The notes: generated by a model from the letters alone, not told the origin. Positions 16,031 through 24,763 are shown, counted from the stretch's first letter. The stretch: 64,000 nucleotides of DNA from Mycolicibacter senuensis (GCF_002101885.1 NZ_LQPS01000047.1:1-64000); one strand, 5' to 3'. Numbers and translations: made by a program.

Positions 16031-17416
16031 CTAGCGCACGGCGGCGATCAACTTCGACGACGAGTAGCCCGGGATGGTGGGCAGCACCATCACCTGGCCG
16101 CCGTTGCGGCGCACCGTGTCCGCCTCGGGTAGTTCCACCCCGCCGTAGTCGCCGCCTTTGACCCAGATGTCGGGACGGAGCCGCTCGAGCACCGCCGTCG
16201 GTGAGGTCTCGTGGAAGATCGCCACACCGTCCACGCAGGCCAACGCGGCCAGTACCCGGGCGCGGTCCTCGGCGGCCACCACCGGGCGCCCGGCGCCCTT
16301 GAGCGCGCGCACCGAGTCGTCGGAGTTGATCAGCACCACCAGCGCGTCGCCCAGGTCGCGGGCCCGCCTCAGCAACCGGACGTGCCCGGTGTGCAGCAGG
16401 TCGAAGCACCCGCCGGTGGCGACCAGCGTGCCGCCGCGCCGCCGCACCCGCTGGGCCAGCGCCGTCACCGCCGTCATTCCGGTGACCGCAGCACCCGGGG
16501 TGGTCAGGTCGATCCCGCCCGGCATCGGCATGGCGCTCGACACGCCGGCCGCTCCGCCGGTCACCACGAAGCGGGACGCATCGGTGACCGCGGCGGTGGC
16601 CGCCGTCAGCGCGTCGGCGCCGTCGGCCAGCGCCATCGCGGCGGCCACCGCGAACCGGTCGCCGGCGCCGCAGGTATCGCTGCGGCCGCCGGCCGCCCCG
16701 GGCCCGCGGATGTGCTGCGCGGCGTGCCGCGCGTCGGCGAACATCGCCCCGCCGGCGCCCAGCGTGACGGTGACGGCGCCGGAGTTCCAGGCCCGCCGCA
16801 GCGCGTCGGCCCGCTGTCCGCCGCCCGCGGACGGCGCGAAGATCTTGGCCTCGGCGTCGTTCGGCGTCACCAGGGCGCACCGCGGAACGGGCACCGCGCC
16901 GCGCGGGTGCGGATCCCAGACCACCGGTGTACGCGCGGTGGCGGCGGTCAGCATCGAACGCAGTTCCTCGTGGGATGCGACGCCGTGTCCGTAGTCGGCC
17001 ACACACACCGCGGCGGCCTCGCCGAACAGCTCACTGATCTCGGCGGGCAGCCGTCCCACGGCGGCGTAGCCGTCGCCGTGGTCCACGCGCACCACCGACT
17101 GCCCCCCGGCGCGGATCCGGATCTTGCTGAGCGTGCCGCCGCACAACGGGAGCTCGATCACCCGGATGCCCGGGTGGTCGCCGGCGAAGATCGCGGCCAG
17201 GCTGCGGCCGGTGGCGTCGTCGGCGGTCGCGGTGACCAGCACGACGTCGGGGTATTCCCGGGCCGCCAGCACCGCCGCCAGACCGGCGCCGCCGGGCCGC
17301 TGCCAGATCCGCTCCGGGTCGACCACCGGCACCGGGGCCTCCGGGGACAGCCGACTGGCCGTGCCGTCGACATCAACATCGAGCATCGTATCGCCTACCA
17401 CCACAAGCGGTTTCAT
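16031..17416 (-). CDS. hldE: Bifunctional heptose-7-P kinase / heptose-1-P nucleotidyltransferase
   Basis: A 461-aa HldE/RfaE-type protein. Residues about 1-310 form a PfkB-family sugar kinase (PEAPVPVVDPERIWQRPGGAG near 25-44; the GAGD anion-hole motif at 250-253). Residues about 325-461 form a cytidylyltransferase-like domain with GCFDLLHTGH at 336-345 and the closing SSSKL motif. By family it phosphorylates D-glycero-D-manno-heptose 7-phosphate at C1 and, after GmhB removes the 7-phosphate, attaches a nucleotide (ADP in known cases). ATG at 17416 overlaps the GmhA stop. The kinase-substrate motif is intact, so activity is plausible. Confidence 0.93.
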   Translation of the reverse strand: MKPLVVVGDTMLDVDVDGTASRLSPEAPVPVVDPERIWQRPGGAGLAAVLAAREYPDVVLVTATADDATGRSLAAIFAGDHPGIRVIELPLCGGTLSKIRIRAGGQSVVRVDHGDGYAAVGRLPAEISELFGEAAAVCVADYGHGVASHEELRSMLTAATARTPVVWDPHPRGAVPVPRCALVTPNDAEAKIFAPSAGGGQRADALRRAWNSGAVTVTLGAGGAMFADARHAAQHIRGPGAAGGRSDTCGAGDRFAVAAAMALADGADALTAATAAVTDASRFVVTGGAAGVSSAMPMPGGIDLTTPGAAVTGMTAVTALAQRVRRRGGTLVATGGCFDLLHTGHVRLLRRARDLGDALVVLINSDDSVRALKGAGRPVVAAEDRARVLAALACVDGVAIFHETSPTAVLERLRPDIWVKGGDYGGVELPEADTVRRNGGQVMVLPTIPGYSSSKLIAAVR

Positions 17417-19023
17417 CTCAGTTCCCGATCCCCGTCAAGAAGCACCGCGTCAACGGCCAGGCACAGACTGTGCAGCAACAGCAGGTGGATCTCCTGCACG
17501 GTGGCCGTCGAGTCGGCCTCCACGCCGATACCGTCGTCGCTCATCGCCAGCAGCGGATTGGGCCCCGGCCCGGTCAACGACCAGGTGGTCACCCCGACCT
17601 CCTGGGCCGCCTTCACCGCGGCCAGCACGTTGCGGCTGGTGCCGCTGGTCGACAGCGACACCAGCACATCGCCGCGCCGGCCGTGGGCGCGCACCCCGCG
17701 GGCGAACATCTCCTCCGGGCCGTAATCGTTGACGATCGCCGTGGCCGCCGAGGTGTCGGCGTGCAAGGCGATGGCCGACAACGGTTCTCGTTCGTGATGG
17801 AAGCGGCCGACCAGTTCCGCGGTCAGGTGCTGGGCTTCCGCGGCGCTGCCACCGTTGCCGCAGGCCAGCAACCGGCCGCCGCCGACCAGCACCTCGGCCA
17901 GTCTCGCTCCCCACTCCGACAGTTGGGGGGCCGCCGGGCGCACCCGCGCGATCGCCTGCTCCAGCTCGGCCATGTGCCGTGTGATCATGGGAGCACTTCT
18001 TTCTTTTCGGGGACTTCCGATTCGGGCCACGGCCGCCACCACGTCTGCGGCGGCGATGCCGTCCAGACAGGGATGGCCGGCGACGGGACAGTTTCGGGCG
18101 CGGCTGCCGCGGCACGGCGCACCCTGATCACCGCACAGCACCACCGGAACGCCGAAGGGCCGCCAGCGCTGCGCGGGCACCACCGGCGCGAACAACGAGA
18201 CGATCGGCGTGCCCACGGCCGCGGCCAGGTGGGCCGGCCCGGTGTTGGGCGCCACCACCGCCCGGGCACCGGCGAACACCGCACCCAGCTCGGCCAAGGT
18301 GGTGCACCCGCCCAGGTCGGTTGCCTGATCACCGGCGACCCGGGCGGTGAGCTCCCGGTCGGCGGCGGTGCCGGTGACGACGACGCGATGCCCGGCCCGC
18401 ACCAGCGCGGCCACCAACTCGGCGGACCGATCTGCCGAGGGCCGCCGGGCCGGTACCGCTGCCCCGGGGTGGAACGCCACGTAATCGCCGGCGCCCAGTG
18501 CTGCGCGTAGCGGACCGCAAAGCCGCGGCAATCCCTTGACCCGCAACCGCCCGTCGTCGCCGGGCGGCAGCTGCCAGCCCGCGGCTTGCGCCAGCGACAG
18601 CGCCCGCAGCGGTTCGGGGATGTCGCCGGGGTCGGGATGGCGCAGATCCAGCAGGCTGCCGGGGTAGTCGGTGCAGATCGCCCCGATCCAGGCCACCCCG
18701 GCCATCCGGCCGATCAGTGCCAGCGGCAGCGGCGACTGGTGAAAAGAGGTGAGGATCAACAGCGCATCGGGCCGTTCGGCGGCCAGCATGTCGACCAGTT
18801 CGGCCACCGCCGGTGCGGTCACCGGGCCGGCGTCGAAGTCCACCCAGCCAGCCCGCCATCGCAGCACCCGGTCCACCCCGGGCAGTAGTTCGGCGGCGGC
18901 GGCGCCGCGCGGCCCGGCCAGGAACACCACCCGGTCGTGGGCCGCGGCGACGGCCCGCACCGCCGGCCCGGTGATCAGCACGTCACCGAGACTGTCGAGC
19001 CGTGCGATGACCGCGGTGCTCAC
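17413..19023 (-). CDS. GT9 glycosyltransferase fused to GmhA phosphoheptose isomerase
   Basis: One open frame of 536 aa. Residues 1 to about 335 are a GT9 glycosyltransferase (MSTAVIARLDSLGDVLITGP; later VAFHPGAAVPARRPSADR and VAPNTGPAHLAAAVGTP). A short basic linker (GSPRKERSAP) leads to residues 346-536, a complete GmhA sedoheptulose-7-phosphate isomerase with CGNGGSAAEAQHLTAELVG and STSGTS. No stop separates the two parts. An internal ATG at 17988 (MITRHMAELE) behind a purine-rich stretch could also produce free GmhA. GTG start at 19023 overlaps the GT2-HAD stop; the end overlaps hldE. The fusion may channel heptose synthesis to transfer, or a stop has been lost. Confidence 0.85.
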   Translation of the reverse strand: MSTAVIARLDSLGDVLITGPAVRAVAAAHDRVVFLAGPRGAAAAELLPGVDRVLRWRAGWVDFDAGPVTAPAVAELVDMLAAERPDALLILTSFHQSPLPLALIGRMAGVAWIGAICTDYPGSLLDLRHPDPGDIPEPLRALSLAQAAGWQLPPGDDGRLRVKGLPRLCGPLRAALGAGDYVAFHPGAAVPARRPSADRSAELVAALVRAGHRVVVTGTAADRELTARVAGDQATDLGGCTTLAELGAVFAGARAVVAPNTGPAHLAAAVGTPIVSLFAPVVPAQRWRPFGVPVVLCGDQGAPCRGSRARNCPVAGHPCLDGIAAADVVAAVARIGSPRKERSAPMITRHMAELEQAIARVRPAAPQLSEWGARLAEVLVGGGRLLACGNGGSAAEAQHLTAELVGRFHHEREPLSAIALHADTSAATAIVNDYGPEEMFARGVRAHGRRGDVLVSLSTSGTSRNVLAAVKAAQEVGVTTWSLTGPGPNPLLAMSDDGIGVEADSTATVQEIHLLLLHSLCLAVDAVLLDGDRELR

Positions 19024-20516
19024 CGAATCCCCTTGAGCACCAGGGACACCGCCGCGTTCAGTGAGCGGGCCACCGCGGCATTGGCGCGAGCGTTGGCGAT
19101 CTCGGCGTTCCGGGTGCGCCGGGTGGGCACCAGGATCGCGCCGGCGTCGGCGGCCAGCGCGGCGGCCACGTCGCCGCCGGTGTCGCCGATCATCACGCAA
19201 CGCCGCGGCGCCACCCCGAGTGCCGCGGCGGCCGCCGACACCAGCCCCGGAGCGGGTTTGCGGCAGCCGCAGCCGTCGCCGTCATCGTGCTGGCAGACCT
19301 GCCAGCTGTCGAACGGGCCGAGCAGTTCGTCCACCCGGGAATTGACCGCGGCCAGCTGCTCGGGGCTGATCAATCCCTTGGCCACCCCGGACTGATTGCT
19401 CACCACCGCCAGCCGCAGACCGTGCCGGCGCAGCCGCGCCAGCGCCCGCCGGGCGTGCGGCAGCGGGATCACCCCGGCCGGATCGGCCAGATACGGGCCG
19501 TCCTTGATCAGGGTGTCGTCGCGGTCGAGCAGCACCGCCAGCGGGGGTTCAGCCGGCGCCGTGCGGAACCGCAGGGCGCCGCGGATGCGGTGGGCCACCG
19601 CGACGGGCGGAATCAGCGCACTGCTGATCACCATCGCGGCGATCTCGCGGCCACTGCGGGGCCCGGCCGCGATCCGGCGCAGTGTGAATTCACCGGTGAG
19701 CCCGAGCCATCCCAGTCCCCCGGCCCGCAGCATCCCGCGCCGGCCGGTGGACAGACCCAGCACGGCCAGCAGCGCGGCGCCGCAGCTGAGCAGGTGCAGC
19801 GGCAGCCGTCCGCGGCCCTCGCCGATCGCGGTGCGCCAGGCGCGGCCGTGCTTGCGGCGCATCAGCGCGTCATCGCGGTTGCCGCGCTGGGCTTTGACAC
19901 TGCTCAAGACACCGCTGCGCGGCGGGATGGGATGTTGCGATTCGCGGCTGCCGGTGGTGATCCGGCCGCCGGCCCGGGTCAGCCGCAGCGCGATGTCGGC
20001 GTCCTCGCGGTACGCGCGCGGGAAGCGCTCGTCGAAACCGCCGCAGGCCACCAGTGCCTCGCGCCGGTAGGCCATGTCGGCGGTGATCCACCGGGCGCCG
20101 GAAAGGCGCAGCGTGCGTCGTTCGTCGTCGAACGGGCGGCGATCCTCCGGCACCGGCACCACGATCCTGGCCTGCGATCCGACCACATCGGCGCGCGCGG
20201 CCAGCAAATCGGCTTCCAGTCGGGCGCACCAGTTCTGCCCGGGCACCACATCGTCGTCGAGGAAGCAGATCCAGTCCGCGCGGGCGGCGCGCCAGCCGGC
20301 GTTGCGGGCCGCGGCCGGGCCGCGCCCACCCGAGCGCAGCACGGTGACCGCCGGGAACCCTGTTTCCGGCCGCAACGGCCGGGCCCGTCCCGGCCGGTCG
20401 TCGACGAGGATCACCTCGCCGGCCGGCTGTCGCTCGCCTTCACCCAACGCGGCCAGCAGCCGGTTCAGTGACGGGCGCCCGATGGTGGGGATCACCACCG
20501 CATAGCTCGGGGTCAT
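19020..20516 (-). CDS. GT2 glycosyltransferase fused to GmhB-like HAD phosphatase
   Basis: A 498-aa fusion. Residues 1-240 are a family 2 glycosyltransferase (VVIPTIGRPSLNRLL, LVDDRPGR, and the metal-binding FLDDDV at 86-91). Residues about 240-315 carry hydrophobic segments that may dip into the membrane. Residues 325-498 are a HAD phosphatase with DRDDTLIKDG at 331-340, SNQSG and a zinc-loop CQHDDGDGCGCRKPAPG, the signature of D-glycero-D-manno-heptose-1,7-bisphosphate phosphatase (GmhB). It thus provides the missing third heptose step between the HldE kinase and nucleotidyltransferase reactions. ATG at 20516 overlaps the carbamoyltransferase stop. Confidence 0.9.
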   Translation of the reverse strand: MTPSYAVVIPTIGRPSLNRLLAALGEGERQPAGEVILVDDRPGRARPLRPETGFPAVTVLRSGGRGPAAARNAGWRAARADWICFLDDDVVPGQNWCARLEADLLAARADVVGSQARIVVPVPEDRRPFDDERRTLRLSGARWITADMAYRREALVACGGFDERFPRAYREDADIALRLTRAGGRITTGSRESQHPIPPRSGVLSSVKAQRGNRDDALMRRKHGRAWRTAIGEGRGRLPLHLLSCGAALLAVLGLSTGRRGMLRAGGLGWLGLTGEFTLRRIAAGPRSGREIAAMVISSALIPPVAVAHRIRGALRFRTAPAEPPLAVLLDRDDTLIKDGPYLADPAGVIPLPHARRALARLRRHGLRLAVVSNQSGVAKGLISPEQLAAVNSRVDELLGPFDSWQVCQHDDGDGCGCRKPAPGLVSAAAAALGVAPRRCVMIGDTGGDVAAALAADAGAILVPTRRTRNAEIANARANAAVARSLNAAVSLVLKGIR

Positions 20517-22150
20517 TGCCCATGCCGCCGAATCAGGAAGGGCCCCATGGCCAATGCGTCGATCGGGGCACTGCCGAAGCATTCCAGCGCGTCGCGCGGG
20601 CTGTCCACCATCGGCCGTCCGGCGGTGTTGAAGCTGGTGTTGACCACCACCGGCACCCCGGTGCGCTGCGCGAATGCGCTGATCATCGCGTGCAGCAACG
20701 GCTGGTCGGTGTCGACGGTCTGGATGCGCGCGGTGCCGTCGACGTGCGTGACCGCGGGAATGCGCTCGCGCCAGTCCTCGACGACGTCGTGGACGAACAG
20801 CATGTACGGGCTGGGCAGCGGACCGCCGGTGAAGATCTCCGCGGCACGCTCGGCAAGCACCATCGGTGCGACCGGGCGGAACTGTTCGCGGCCCTTGACC
20901 CGGTTGAGCCGCTCCAGATTGCCGGCGCGGCGGGGGTCGGCCAGCAGCGACCGGTTCCCCAGTGCCCGTGGGCCGAACTCGGCAGCCCCCTGGAACCATC
21001 CGACGATGCCGTCGCCGGCCAGTATTTCGCCGACCGCAACCGCGATGTCGGCGGGGCGTTCGTAACGGATGTCGGCTTCGGCCAGCGCCCCGGCGATCTG
21101 CTCGTCGGTGAAGGAGCGGCCCAGCGACGCCGACGGCATCGCCGCGATCGGCTCGGTGTGCTCCCCCGCCACGGCCAACGCCGCCCCCAGCGCGGTGCCG
21201 GAGTCACCGGCGGCCGGTTGCACCCAGATCTGGCGGAAGTCACCACGGTTGGACAGCGCGGTGTTGGCCACGCAGTTCAGCGCCACTCCCCCCGCCAGGC
21301 AGAGCGTGTCGGCCTTGGTGTGCGCCGCCAGCCAGGCCACCGTGTCGGCGAGCACCTCTTCGACCACCAACTGGACGCTGCAGGCCAGGTCGGCGTGCAC
21401 CGGGTCCAGGTCGTCCTCATCGCGTCCACGGCGTCGGGTGAGCTCGGTGAAGTCGACGCCCTGGGTGCGAAACGTGCCGTCCGGGCAGGAATACACCCGC
21501 TTGCGCAACTCCTCGGCGAAGCCGGGCCTGCCGTAGGAGGCCATCGCCATCACCTTGTACTCGTCACTGGACCGGATGAACCCGAGATGCTCGGTGAGGT
21601 CCTCGTAGAGCAGGCCCAGGGAGTGCGGCAGCGCTTGGAAGGCAAGGATATCCAGCTTCTGGTCGCGGTATTCGCCGGCCAGCATCGAGGTGGCCTCGCC
21701 GCGGCCGTCGACCACCAGCACGGCGCTGTCGCCGAACGGGGAGGCCAGTGCCGCCGAGGCCGCGTGCGCGACATGGTGGCGCACATGGCGCACCACGCCG
21801 GGGTCCAGCCCGGGCAGCGCCGAAGCCAGAAACAGCGGGGCCCGGCGCGCGTACATGGTGCGCAGGTGTTCCCAGTCGCGGTCCTGACCCTCGAGCACTT
21901 CGCCTTCCGCCAGGGCGGGGTCATAGGAGTAGCCGACCGCATCCACGTCGGCCGGGGAGATCCCACCCTGCTCCAGACACCACCGGGCAGCCTGCACCGG
22001 CAGCTCCCAGGTGGAGAACGCCACCGCCTGCTTGCCGTGCTTGCGCCGGGAGAACCGCTCCTCTTCGGCGGCCGCGACGATCCGGCCGTCGACGACCAGC
22101 GCGGCGGCCGGATCGTGGAAGACCGCGTTGATGCCCAGTACTCGCACCAC
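20513..22150 (-). CDS. Carbamoyltransferase (NodU/CmcH family)
   Basis: A 545-aa O-carbamoyltransferase. The N-terminal ASKHA-fold half has LGINAVFHDPAAALVVDG and the metal-binding HHVAH (125-129); the middle has CLAGGVALNCVANTAL; the C-terminal half has WFQGAAEFGPRALGNRS and PVVVNTSFN. The family transfers a carbamoyl group from carbamoyl phosphate through an adenylate to a sugar or antibiotic hydroxyl. First gene of the sugar operon, so the final glycoconjugate is probably carbamoylated. GTG at 22150; a second GTG at 22147 has better spacing from GGAGG. It has a perfect SigF-like promoter. Confidence 0.94.
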   Translation of the reverse strand: MVRVLGINAVFHDPAAALVVDGRIVAAAEEERFSRRKHGKQAVAFSTWELPVQAARWCLEQGGISPADVDAVGYSYDPALAEGEVLEGQDRDWEHLRTMYARRAPLFLASALPGLDPGVVRHVRHHVAHAASAALASPFGDSAVLVVDGRGEATSMLAGEYRDQKLDILAFQALPHSLGLLYEDLTEHLGFIRSSDEYKVMAMASYGRPGFAEELRKRVYSCPDGTFRTQGVDFTELTRRRGRDEDDLDPVHADLACSVQLVVEEVLADTVAWLAAHTKADTLCLAGGVALNCVANTALSNRGDFRQIWVQPAAGDSGTALGAALAVAGEHTEPIAAMPSASLGRSFTDEQIAGALAEADIRYERPADIAVAVGEILAGDGIVGWFQGAAEFGPRALGNRSLLADPRRAGNLERLNRVKGREQFRPVAPMVLAERAAEIFTGGPLPSPYMLFVHDVVEDWRERIPAVTHVDGTARIQTVDTDQPLLHAMISAFAQRTGVPVVVNTSFNTAGRPMVDSPRDALECFGSAPIDALAMGPFLIRRHGQ

Positions 22151-22191
22151 AACCTCCCCCGACCGCGAGAACCGCTTTGCTTGCAGAGGAG

Positions 22192-22216
22192 ATACCCACC
22201 AGCAACGCTGCTAAAC
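22192..22216 (-). promoter_or_regulatory. SigF-like promoter, heptose/carbamoyl sugar operon
   Basis: On the minus strand GTTT (22213-22216), 15 bp, GGGTAT (22192-22197): a perfect match to the SigF pattern, 41 bp from the carbamoyltransferase start. It separates the operon from the epimerase gene at 22236. Confidence 0.82.
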
Positions 22217-22235
22217 GGGTGCTAGAAACGGTTCG

Positions 22236-23207
22236 CTAAACCGTTGCGGTGGCGTCGATCTGGGTCCGGAACCAGGCGATGGTCGCATCGAGCCCTTCGG
22301 CAGCACCGACCTTCGGCGCCCAGCCCAACGACTCACGGGCGCGCCGGATGTCCGGGCAGCGCCGCTGCGGGTCGTCCTCCGCGGCGGCGATGTGCCGGAT
22401 CGGCGAGGCACTGCCGGACCGCTCGCGGATCAGTTCGGCGACTTCGAGCACGGTGAGCTCGTCCGGGCTGCCGATGTTGACCGGGCCGCTGACGTCGTGG
22501 CGGGTCAGCGCGATCAGCCCGGCGACGGTGTCGTCGACATAGCACAGCGACCGGGTCTGGCGACCGGTTCCGGCGACGGTGATCGGCTCGCCGCGCAACG
22601 CCTGACCGCAGAACGTCGGGACCATCCGGCCGTCGTCGAGGCGCATTCCCGGCCCGTAGCTGTTGAAGATCCGGGCCACCCCGGCGTCCGCGCCGCGGGC
22701 CCGCTGATAGGCGAACGTCAGCGCCTCGGCGAACCGCTTGGCTTCGTCGTAGACGCTGCGCAGTCCGATGGGATTGACGTTGCCCCAGTAACTTTCGTCC
22801 TGTGGATGAACCAGCGGATCACCGTAGACCTCGCTGGTGGAGGCCAGCACGAATCGGGCGCCGCACGCCTCGGCCATCGCCAGCGCGGCCGCGGTGCCCT
22901 GGGCGCCGGCCCGCAGTGTCGGTATCGGCAGCCGCAGATAGTCCGGCGGCGATGCCGCCGAGGCGAGGTGGAGAACGGCATCCAGCGGCCCGAATCGGCG
23001 GGGATCGGGGAACCCTTCGGCGATGTCGTGTTCGACGAACTCGACGCCGGAAAGCTGCTGTACTACAGCAAGATTGGCTTCCGATGCGGTGGAGAGGTCA
23101 TCGACGCACCAGACCCGCTGCGCGCCCTCGGCGAGCAGCAGGGTGCACAGCCGACTGCCGAGGAATCCGGCTCCGCCGGTGATCAGGACACGGTCGAGGG
23201 CGCGCAT
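22236..23207 (-). CDS. NAD-dependent epimerase/dehydratase, UDP-xylose synthase-like
   Basis: A 323-aa extended SDR. The N-terminal motif is ITGGAGFLGSRL; the catalytic Tyr/Lys is in SVYDEAKRFAE, close to the SVYDEGKR of UDP-glucuronate decarboxylases; ARIFNSYGPGMRLDDGRMVP is also typical of that group. It probably converts UDP-glucuronate (from the Ugd at 13086) to UDP-xylose, or acts on a related NDP-sugar including an NDP-heptose. It is on the same strand as the sugar operon but separated by the SigF-like promoter at 22192-22216, so it may be read through or transcribed separately. ATG at 23207. Confidence 0.85.
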   Translation of the reverse strand: MRALDRVLITGGAGFLGSRLCTLLLAEGAQRVWCVDDLSTASEANLAVVQQLSGVEFVEHDIAEGFPDPRRFGPLDAVLHLASAASPPDYLRLPIPTLRAGAQGTAAALAMAEACGARFVLASTSEVYGDPLVHPQDESYWGNVNPIGLRSVYDEAKRFAEALTFAYQRARGADAGVARIFNSYGPGMRLDDGRMVPTFCGQALRGEPITVAGTGRQTRSLCYVDDTVAGLIALTRHDVSGPVNIGSPDELTVLEVAELIRERSGSASPIRHIAAAEDDPQRRCPDIRRARESLGWAPKVGAAEGLDATIAWFRTQIDATATV

Positions 23208-23222
23208 ATGGGAGGCATCCGA

Positions 23223-23251
23223 ATGGGCCCGATCCTGCCGATCGGGCCCAT
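23223..23251 (-). terminator. Hairpin terminator after MPT63-like gene
   Basis: A perfect 12-bp inverted repeat (ATGGGCCCGATC and its complement) with a five-base loop, 12 bp beyond the MPT63-like stop at 23264 and before the epimerase start. No T-run follows, as is usual in mycobacteria. Confidence 0.7.
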
Positions 23252-23263
23252 CTCGGGTGGGCG

Positions 23264-23743
23264 TCAGGCCTTGTTCGTCCAGATCAGCACATCCTGGACG
23301 CCGTCGTTGTAGACCACGCCGTCGGGCGGCGGTCCGGTGACGTCGAAGTAGATCTTGCCGTCGGCCGACGCGCCCTGGGCGATCGGGCCGGGGTGGATAC
23401 CGCCCGGTGTGGGCACGGTGTTGATCACCCGGTAGGTGTCGCTGTTGGCCGCCCTGGCGTTGAAGGCGGTGACCAGCGGGGTCACCGTCCCCCGGTCCGC
23501 GCGGGCGGTCACATCAGCCTGGTACAGCTTGCCGTCCGGCTGGTAGCCGGGGATGACCACGTTGGCCGGCCCCAGGTTGCTGACCGTGTAGGACGTCGCC
23601 AGCGCGCCGTCGTTGAGCTGTTCGGGCGTGCCGAACGGCTGGATCGCCGGCTCGGCCGCCGCGGTGGGCGCGGCGAAGACGCTCAGCGCGGCGATTCCCG
23701 CCGCGCCGGCGGCCGTCTTGGCTGCAGTCGTAGAGAACTTCAC
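23264..23743 (-). CDS. MPT63-like secreted immunogenic protein
   Basis: A 159-aa secreted protein. The N-terminus is a clear Sec signal peptide (basic start, hydrophobic core, cleavage after PTAAA near residue 30). The mature part matches the MPT63/DUF1942 beta-sandwich family (ATSYTVSNLGP, GKLYQADVTARA, GKIYFDVTGPPPDGVVYNDG). The family is restricted to mycobacteria and close relatives; its function is unknown. GTG start at 23743 with AAGGAG upstream. A SigF-like promoter lies about 87 bp upstream and a hairpin follows the gene. Confidence 0.9.
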   Translation of the reverse strand: MKFSTTAAKTAAGAAGIAALSVFAAPTAAAEPAIQPFGTPEQLNDGALATSYTVSNLGPANVVIPGYQPDGKLYQADVTARADRGTVTPLVTAFNARAANSDTYRVINTVPTPGGIHPGPIAQGASADGKIYFDVTGPPPDGVVYNDGVQDVLIWTNKA

Positions 23744-23829
23744 GTCGGACTCCTTTCATCGAGTTCGATCGGGTCGTCACTGAGGCGGCGGTCCACTTTG
23801 CTGGAACGAACACCGCGCGTCATCAGCAG

Positions 23830-23855
23830 GTACCCGGGAGCGCGGGCGGGGAAAC
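23830..23855 (-). promoter_or_regulatory. SigF-like promoter, MPT63-like gene
   Basis: On the minus strand GTTT (23852-23855), 16 bp, GGGTAC (23830-23835), giving an untranslated leader of roughly 80 bases. Confidence 0.7.
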
Positions 23856-24031
23856 AAAACGTGATTCGGTTGCGCGGTGTTCGGAAATTGTGGATAGTTA
23901 CGCACAGCTTGGGCGTTCAGCAGACAGCGCCGGTCAGGGCGTCCTTGCGTTCCTTCCTGTGATTCCAGACCGCGGCTCGCCGCCGGCCGTTGGGATCAAC
24001 TCATATGGTGTGGGTAAAGAAGGCGGGTGCG

Positions 24032-24694
24032 ATGGTCGGGGATGTCAACGCGCAGTTCGCGGCGGTGGGCGACGACGAGGTCCAAAGTGACCTCGATCTG
24101 GTCGTCGGCCACGGCGAGCCGCAACGCGTCGGTCGGTTCCGGTATTTTCTCGGCGAGCAGCGCTGGGAGTGGTCGGACACCGTGGCGCGCATGCACGGCT
24201 ATGAGCCCGGAACGGTCGTCCCCAACACCGAGTTGCTGCTGCAACACAAGCACCCCGAGGACCGTCCCCAGGTCGCCGAGGTGCTCGAGCGCGTCATCCA
24301 GGGCGAGCCGTTCAGCAGCCGGCACCGGATCGTCGACACCGGCGGGCAGGTGCACTGGGTGATCGTGGTGGGTGACCGCATGATCGACGACGCCGGCGTG
24401 GTGACCGGCACGGTCGGCTTCTACGTCGACGTGACCGACGTGCTGCAGTCCGACGTCAGCGCCGCGGTCTCCGAGGTCGCCAAGTCCCGAGCGGCGATCG
24501 AACAGGCCAAGGGGGTGCTGATGGTCGCCTACGGCATCTCCGCCGAACGGGCATTCGACATCCTGGTGTGGCGCTCCCAGGAGACCAACATCAAAGTGCG
24601 CGAACTCGCAGAGCGTTTCCTGGCAGCCATGAGCGGAACATTCAGCCCCGACTCGGTCTCGTTGGTGGACCACACGCTGCTGACCGTCGACTGA
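24032..24694 (+). CDS. PAS-ANTAR response protein
   Basis: A 220-aa putative RNA-binding antiterminator. Residues about 25-140 form a PAS fold (FFLGEQRWEWSD-type start, HPEDRPQVAEVLERVI, then a VTGTVGFYVDVTD closing strand). Residues about 155-210 form an ANTAR domain (AIEQAKGVLMVAYGISAERAF, then a third helix NIKVRELAERF). ANTAR domains bind paired RNA hairpins to stop termination. I choose the ATG at 24032 because AGAAGG precedes it and because a GGGTAA (24013-24018) between 24005 and 24032 looks like a -10 element. A -35 match is poor. It would sense a small molecule or redox signal through PAS. Confidence 0.83.
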   Translation: MVGDVNAQFAAVGDDEVQSDLDLVVGHGEPQRVGRFRYFLGEQRWEWSDTVARMHGYEPGTVVPNTELLLQHKHPEDRPQVAEVLERVIQGEPFSSRHRIVDTGGQVHWVIVVGDRMIDDAGVVTGTVGFYVDVTDVLQSDVSAAVSEVAKSRAAIEQAKGVLMVAYGISAERAFDILVWRSQETNIKVRELAERFLAAMSGTFSPDSVSLVDHTLLTVD

Positions 24695-24738
24695 CGCCGC
24701 GGCCGGGAGGCTCACCGGCTGGGCACCACCGCACGACG

Positions 24739-24763
24739 GTTGTCCCCGTTGCCCGATGGGTAG
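24739..24763 (+). promoter_or_regulatory. SigF-like promoter, STAS-ATPase gene
   Basis: GTTG (24739-24742), 15 bp, GGGTAG (24758-24763). One mismatch in each element. The first well-supported start codon is 141 bp downstream. Confidence 0.45.

Noticed and set aside
16211..17725. Plus-strand open frame of about 500 codons opposite hldE
   Set aside because: Shadow of hldE and gmhA; composition is His/Arg/Gly-biased without any recognisable motif.
24005..24031. Upstream ATG for the PAS-ANTAR gene
   Set aside because: It precedes a GGGTAA -10-like element and has no ribosome site; 24032 fits better.
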